From contig NC_084800.1 of assembly GCF_963169125.1 (NCBI RefSeq), positions 56,280,866 through 56,344,865 of the forward strand: a DNA stretch of 64,000 bases, given 5' to 3'. The DNA is from Humulus lupulus. Taxonomy: Eukaryota; Streptophyta; Magnoliopsida; Rosales; Cannabaceae. The notes beneath the pieces are model-generated. The model did no database searches. It worked only from the letters and a program-made list of their open reading frames with translations, and was not told the DNA's origin. Position numbers and translations under genes: made by a program. Positions 59,732 to 64,000 of the stretch are shown here, one piece after another (position 1 is the stretch's first letter; every line of letters starts with the position of its first letter).

Positions 59732-60609
59732 AAATCCTTCTGTGTAAAGAAGTACTTGAGGCTCTTGTGGTCTGTATATATCTCACACTTCTCTCCATAA
59801 AGGTAATGCCTCCATACCTTCAATGCAAAGACCACTGCTGCCAACTTCAAATCATGAGTTGGATACCTCTGCTCATAATCCTTTAACTGTCGTGATGCAT
59901 AGGCAATCACCTTCTCTGCCTGGATAAGGACACAGCCTAGCCCCTGCCTCGAGGCATCGCAGTAAACCATAAACTTCTCCTGACCAGTCGGAAGACTCAA
60001 GACTGGAGCGGTAATTAAACGCTGCTTCAACTCCTGGAAGCTACTCTCACATTTATCTGACCATGTAAACTTCTGGTTCTTACGTGTTAATTCTATCAAT
60101 GGGGATGATATCCTGGAGAATCCTTCCACAAATTTCCTGTAATAGCCTGCCAACCAAAGGAAGCTTCTAATCTCTGAGGCATTCCTTGGCCTTGGCCAGT
60201 TCTTAACAGCTTCAATCTTAGATGGGTCTACCTTGATCCCATCTCTACTAACGATATGACCCAATAATGTAACATGTGGTAACCAGAACTCACACTTCTT
60301 AAACTTCGCGAATAGCTTATGTTCTCTCAGTCTATGCAAGACCAACCTGGGGTGTTGCTCATGCTCCTCCTCTGCCTGCGAATAAATCAAGATATCATCA
60401 ATGAAGACAATCACAAACTAATTTAGACAGTCCTTGAACACTCTGTTCATTAGGTCCATAAAAGCTGCCGAGGCATTAGTCAAACCAAATGACATAAGGA
60501 GAAACTCATAGTGCCCATACCTAGTATGGAAAACTGTCTTGGGTATGTCTTCGTCCTTAATTCTCAACTGGTGATAACCAGATCGAAGATCTATCTTTGA
60601 GAATACCAT
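59732..60609 (-). pseudogene. Gypsy reverse transcriptase (palm onward) and RNase H N-terminus
   Basis: Starts [15 protein letters not shown] and contains [19 protein letters not shown], a TAG at 60418-60420 where the family has a coding residue, then FIDDILIYS (catalytic pair intact). After the thumb and connection, RNase H begins ([33 protein letters not shown]) and is cut by the solo LTR. The first RT motifs are absent beyond 60609. Confidence 0.9.
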
Positions 60610-60610
60610 T

Positions 60611-61235
60611 TTACCAATTAATTAATCAAACAGTTAATATTTTCATGTTTAGTATAGACAATTAACAATAATAATTCTAATTTAATTTTTATTTAGTACA
60701 AATGATTTTTTATTAAATTAATTAATATAATTACTAAATGAATTAAAATGAAATAATTAATTAATTTAACAAAAATTAAAATTATTAAATAGAAAATATT
60801 TTTATATTTTTATAATTTATAAAAAAATATTACTTTTCTTGGCGCAAAACTGGGCCGGCAAAAGGCTTTGGCGGTAAAAATAAACAAAAATTTGCCAGCA
60901 CTATCATAAACTTTTGCTGGCGCATTGTAACGCCGACAAAAGGTAAACTTTTGGTGGCGCAATTTTATGACACTAAAAAGGCTCACTTTTGCCGCGCCTG
61001 ATGTTGCGTTGCCAAATGCTAAGACTTTTGCCGGCGCAAAATTGTGCCGCCAAAAGTGTTTCTTACAATCTCGTGCAAACTTTTTTCCTCGATGTGTCTA
61101 TTTTTTTGCCAATGCAATTCGTTTTGCGCCGGAAAAGGTGCTATTACCGTCGAAATTTCACCGTTAGCCTTTCCCGACGCAAAAATGCGTCGGCAAAGCC
61201 CAGACAACTTAAGCAAAAGCCACTTTTTTGTAGTG
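60611..61235 (-). mobile_element. CACTA transposon end, second family (fragment)
   Basis: Ends TTTTTTGTAGTG at 61235, i.e. CACTACAAAAAAGTGG read inward. The 400 bp before it (60837-61225) is an array of TTTTGCCGGCGCAAAA-type words in both orientations, typical subterminal repeats. 60611-60836 is AT-rich with no other signal. Confidence 0.75.
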
Positions 61236-61242
61236 CTTCTTA

Positions 61243-61750
61243 GGCCTCCTTTGGATGGTAGGATAGGATTGGATTGAATAATTTTTATAATGTAATTTTG
61301 TTATGAAAAATTAGAGAGGACATTGAAAAAATTAATCCAACATTATAAATAATCCTTAAAGATTGGGATAACTTAATCTTATTTAAAAACGTGGGTTAAT
61401 TTATCCTATCTAATCCCCATGTGTATGTCTTTCTATGGTATGGAAAAAAAAAATTAACTTCCTTGCATCCGACCTATTTTTTTCTAATCTATTGTTGGCA
61501 AATGATCAAATCATTCATTTTTCTATGATTTTTCTCTAATATTTTTTAATCCAACCGTGACCTTAAGGTATCATTAAAGGATTAAAAACTATAAAAAATA
61601 GTGTAACAATTTCATAAATAAATAAGCATTTTTTATCATTTCACAATTTCATTTCTTCTGCCAAACAACATAAAGAAAAGTTACTATTCTCCTTATCCTT
61701 TCTAAGCTCTTCATCCATTGTAATCTCCTTCCATCTTACTAAACATAGGC
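61243..61750. mobile_element. Possible Tourist-like MITE
   Basis: Left end GGCCTCCTTTGGATGGTAGG and right end, whose complement reads GCCTATGTTTAGTAAGATGG, are loosely inverted; TTA and TAA border them. It sits exactly between two CACTA ends. Weak case. Confidence 0.35.
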
Positions 61751-61753
61751 TAA

Positions 61754-62105
61754 CACTACTACAAAAATGGTCATTTGTGCAAGTTCCCAATTGCCATAAT
61801 TGATTTTTTGGGTTAATTTTAAAAGTTACGTGAAATCTCATGACGCAAACCAGCCTGGCATTCGCATCAGTGGAGCACTGACGTGCAGTTCTCCACCGAC
61901 GCAAATGTCAGGCAATTGCGTCAGTGCTCCACTGCCACAAATGCCAGTTGTGTCAGTGCTCCACTGAAACAAATGTCAGGTTTGCATCAGTGCTCCACTG
62001 ACGCAAATGACAGAATGGTTTGCGTCACTGCTCTACTGCCATAAAAGCTAAAAAACATGATCTTTTGCGTCAGTTATGAACTGTCACATAATGTTTTAAC
62101 AAGGA
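61754..62105. repeat. CACTA subterminal repeat array
   Basis: Words such as TCAGTGCTCCACTGA followed by CGCAAATG(C/T)CAG recur about eight times in alternating orientation (61860-62050). Same unit as 37360-37680. Confidence 0.85.
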
Positions 62106-62361
62106 AAACTACAAATGTTTATGTTAATTCCCCTGACCTATTTGATAAAAAAAAGTAGCAGAAATAGAAAAACAGGAGTGTAAGCATAAAAAAAACTCCA
62201 TAAATCAATAAAAAATTTGTTAGTTAACATTTGTTATTAAAATCTACAAAAGTAATTCAGATTTCAAAGTTAGTTTATGTATATAGTTATAACTATTGTA
62301 TTCTAAATTTCTAATCATTAAACACTTAAACTAAAGTTTTCTTACCAAACTTGCTCATTTG

Positions 62362-62641
62362 CTAACTTAGATACGCCAAAATTGATTCAGTCCACTCATC
62401 TCGTTTCTCATTGATTTCGTCAGCCGTATATGGTGTTGTATTCTTAAACTATTTAATAAATATTTAAAACAATAAGTTAGAGTTCATCTAAATAAAATCA
62501 TAAGCGATAGTTTAAATAAAATATAAACAGAAATAATACCTCATTTTCCAAGTAGGTATTCGGTCTAGGTTGTGAAATCAATTCCCTAGCAAACTTCATA
62601 ATGTAATAGCCACACTCGGCAGGCCCAGTTTGGTTTCGACA
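62362..62641 (-). pseudogene. Ulp1-like cysteine protease, two C-terminal exons
   Basis: Exon 62540-62641 encodes CRNQTGPAECGYYIMKF..., the Gln...Glu-Cys-Gly block holding the catalytic Cys of Ulp1/C48 peptidases found in plant CACTA and MULE elements. It ends GAG|GT. Exon 62362-62448 (acceptor AG at 62449-62450) continues F-K-N...ADEINEKRDEW...AYLS and stops at 62362-62364. Both exons are in one frame. The His and Asp of the catalytic triad would be upstream and are not visible. Confidence 0.7.
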
Positions 62642-62741
62642 CTATTACAACATAGTTATCCAAATGTAAATATCATATTTAGCAAGTTATTATAATAAAA
62701 TGTGTCCAAAACTTTAATAAGATAAATAATAATTTACTTAC

Positions 62742-63201
62742 TTTGCACTATGTTTGGTAGGGAGGAGAGAATGGTGGATGGAGAGGGTTGGAGGAAGAGT
62801 AGTGGAATGAGAGATTGAATCATTTTGTTTGGCAAGAGGGAGAGAGGAAGGGAGAGGAGAGATGGAGGGAGACCTTCTCCCTCCAAAGCTTCGAAATTCA
62901 TTCCTTCCAAAAATAGAGAGATCCAAGAAAAAGACAAAAATATTATGTAAATGACTTATATGTCCTTTTAAAAAATAATAAATATTTATATTAAAAATGT
63001 AAAATGGTAATTTTATTAATTAATTTCTTCTCCATCCATCCAATTTCACCCTTAATACCAACAACATAAAGGAGAGCAACTATCCTCTCCATCCATCATA
63101 CTCTCCCTCCCTCCTTCCTACCAAACATAGCATTAGGAACACAAACTTTTAATTTAATAGACTTTTTTTGTCTTCGGTGTGTATCATATTGATCTAATGC
63201 C
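62742..63201 (-). pseudogene. Ulp1-like exon split by a MITE
   Basis: After an acceptor AG (63202-63203) the minus strand gives ALDQYDTHRRQKKSIKLKV...VPN, like the stretch that precedes the Gln-Cys block in CACTA Ulp1-like proteins. The MITE 62748-63130 interrupts its last codons; a GTAAGT donor follows at about 62741. Confidence 0.5.
62748..63130. mobile_element. MITE with CTATGTTTGGTAGG inverted ends
   Basis: Left CTATGTTTGGTAGGGAGG and right end, whose complement reads CTATGTTTGGTAGGAAGG. Rich in GGAGAG/CTCTCC near the ends. A 2-3-bp duplication (TG or TGC, minus strand) is possible. A truncated relative lies at 37020-37147. Confidence 0.65.
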
Positions 63202-63294
63202 CTGCACAAAATATTAATATTTATCCATATGTGAGTTCAAATGGAATCGTAAATTGACTAAGTAATATGTATAACGTAGGTGATAATTATCTCC

Positions 63295-63579
63295 TTAATC
63301 CACATCAAAATACTTATTATTGTTAGATGGTCCATCATCAATGACTTTCATTATTTCTCCGTGCAAAAACCACACTTTATAACTTTTGTTTATTCCGTTC
63401 CTAAATATGTGATCTTTTATTTTAATAATTGTCATCCTGACAATGTTACCACACTTAACACAATGACAATGAATACTATTAGGAGATTGAGTATGCCTTG
63501 CACTAAATTGCAAGAAAAACTCAACTTCATTCCTATATTTCACTAATAACCTTTCCGCTGACATCCAGTCTCTATCCAT
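63295..63579 (-). pseudogene. Transposase-associated domain of a CACTA transposase
   Basis: Starts MDRDWMSAERLL, continues with HCVKCGN (with a nearby paired Cys) and DHIFRNGINKSYKVWFLHGE. This is the conserved N-terminal domain that precedes Transposase_21 in plant CACTA transposases. The frame ends soon after (63295) without entering a transposase core. Confidence 0.75.
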
Positions 63580-63699
63580 TGTCAAACTTCTCACAAACAA
63601 AAAAAACCAAACAAACAAAGCAACAAATGTTAACAATTAGGTTCATGAATTACCTTATTGAGAAGTAAATAAAGGAAACAGTATGTCCAAAAAAAAAAT

Positions 63700-63960
63700 T
63701 AGGCAGCATTTCCTCTATTTCTATCATATTTCCCAAATTTAAAATGTACATGTATACAACACATTACATACACAAAAATATTCAACATATCAATCAAACG
63801 TGCATAATTCTCATATTACTAAATCTAAAAAAAAATGAGCAGTATTTCCCCTATTTCTATCACATTTCCCAAATTTAAATGAACATATATATATATATAT
63901 ATTCATCACATAAACACAACAAACCAATTAATTAATCAAACATGCATAATGTCGGCCTTA
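63700..63960. repeat. Two-copy tandem repeat, about 130 bp
   Basis: 'ctatttctatca(t/c)atttcccaaattta' to 'aatcaaac(g/a)tgcataat' occurs at 63718-63810 and again at 63849-63950, with an (AT)n insert in the second copy. Confidence 0.75.
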
Positions 63961-64000
63961 TATCATCGCAACACACAGTCCCAGAACCTATCTCCACTAA

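Larger units (their letters stand above)
53315..60609 (-). mobile_element. Chromodomain-type Ty3/gypsy element, 5' truncated
   Basis: Read on the minus strand: RT (60609 leftwards), RNase H, [solo LTR insertion], integrase, C-terminal chromodomain-like tail, polypurine tract and 3' LTR (53315-55683). Gag, protease and the first RT motifs are absent; the element ends at 60609 against AT-rich DNA leading into a CACTA end. The tail motif before the stop is that of chromoviruses (Tekay/Del-like). Confidence 0.85.
61754..64000 (-). mobile_element. CACTA element with transposase-associated and Ulp1-like remnants, runs off window
   Basis: Opens CACTACTACAAAAATGG with the same subterminal array as 37330-38035. 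Coding runs on the minus strand: transposase-associated domain (63579-63295), then only ~100 bp later the final exons of a Ulp1-like protease (63201-62362). The large transposase core normally between them is missing, so it is an internal-deletion derivative. A MITE (62748-63130) interrupts one exon. Confidence 0.75.

Noticed and set aside
1..64000. CRISPR arrays, operons, tRNA or rRNA genes
   Set aside because: None recognised; repeats present are LTRs, transposon ends and microsatellites in a plant nuclear context.

Overview
This is a eudicot nuclear genome window: AT-rich intergenic DNA, spliced GT-AG genes, and a dense nest of LTR retrotransposons and DNA transposons. I can support one intact host gene, a minus-strand AUXIN RESPONSE FACTOR of the ARF7/ARF19 (activator) clade at 17483-23478. 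Its 13 coding exons sum to 3402 nt (1133 codons plus stop) with every exon junction in register. Nothing in the sequence fixes the species.

Layout. 1-2101: most of a ~2.3-kb Ty3/gypsy LTR. 2163-2877: a ~350-bp-arm inverted repeat made from a retroelement ORF fragment. About 4740-7010: a decayed gypsy 3' end and LTR carrying a hAT-like insertion (5699-6357). 7238-16318: a Ty1/copia element with both LTRs and a perfect 5-bp target duplication, interrupted by a clean solo LTR (11086-13456). 17483-24540: the ARF gene, long 5' leader and promoter. 24541-37147: AT-rich intergenic DNA with MITEs, a solo copia LTR (30437-31634), a promoter-like orphan segment (about 32640-32900) and a Harbinger-like element (35797-36731). 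37148-43200: an LTR fragment, cut by a CACTA end, cut by a SIRE-like copia element, itself carrying a solo LTR. 43201-53314: gypsy LTR pieces around a dual-RNase-H (TAT-lineage) gypsy element whose LTR also occurs alone nearby (45574-46358). 53315-60609: a chromodomain-type gypsy element with its 3' LTR, split by a solo LTR of the same type (57377-59731). 60611-64000: one CACTA end, a MITE and a second, internally deleted CACTA element with a transposase-associated domain and the tail of a Ulp1-like protease.

How it fits together. All retroelement coding regions carry stops, frameshifts or lost catalytic residues, so none looks autonomous. Five solo LTRs have exact 5-bp target duplications, which lets the order of insertions be read directly and points to frequent LTR-LTR recombination. 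I saw no operon, CRISPR, tRNA or rRNA. No wholly new system is evident. The observations most worth following are the tail-to-tail inverted repeat, a CCGCGGC-rich module recurring in unrelated LTR families, the ARF leader with possible upstream ORFs, and the internally deleted CACTA element.
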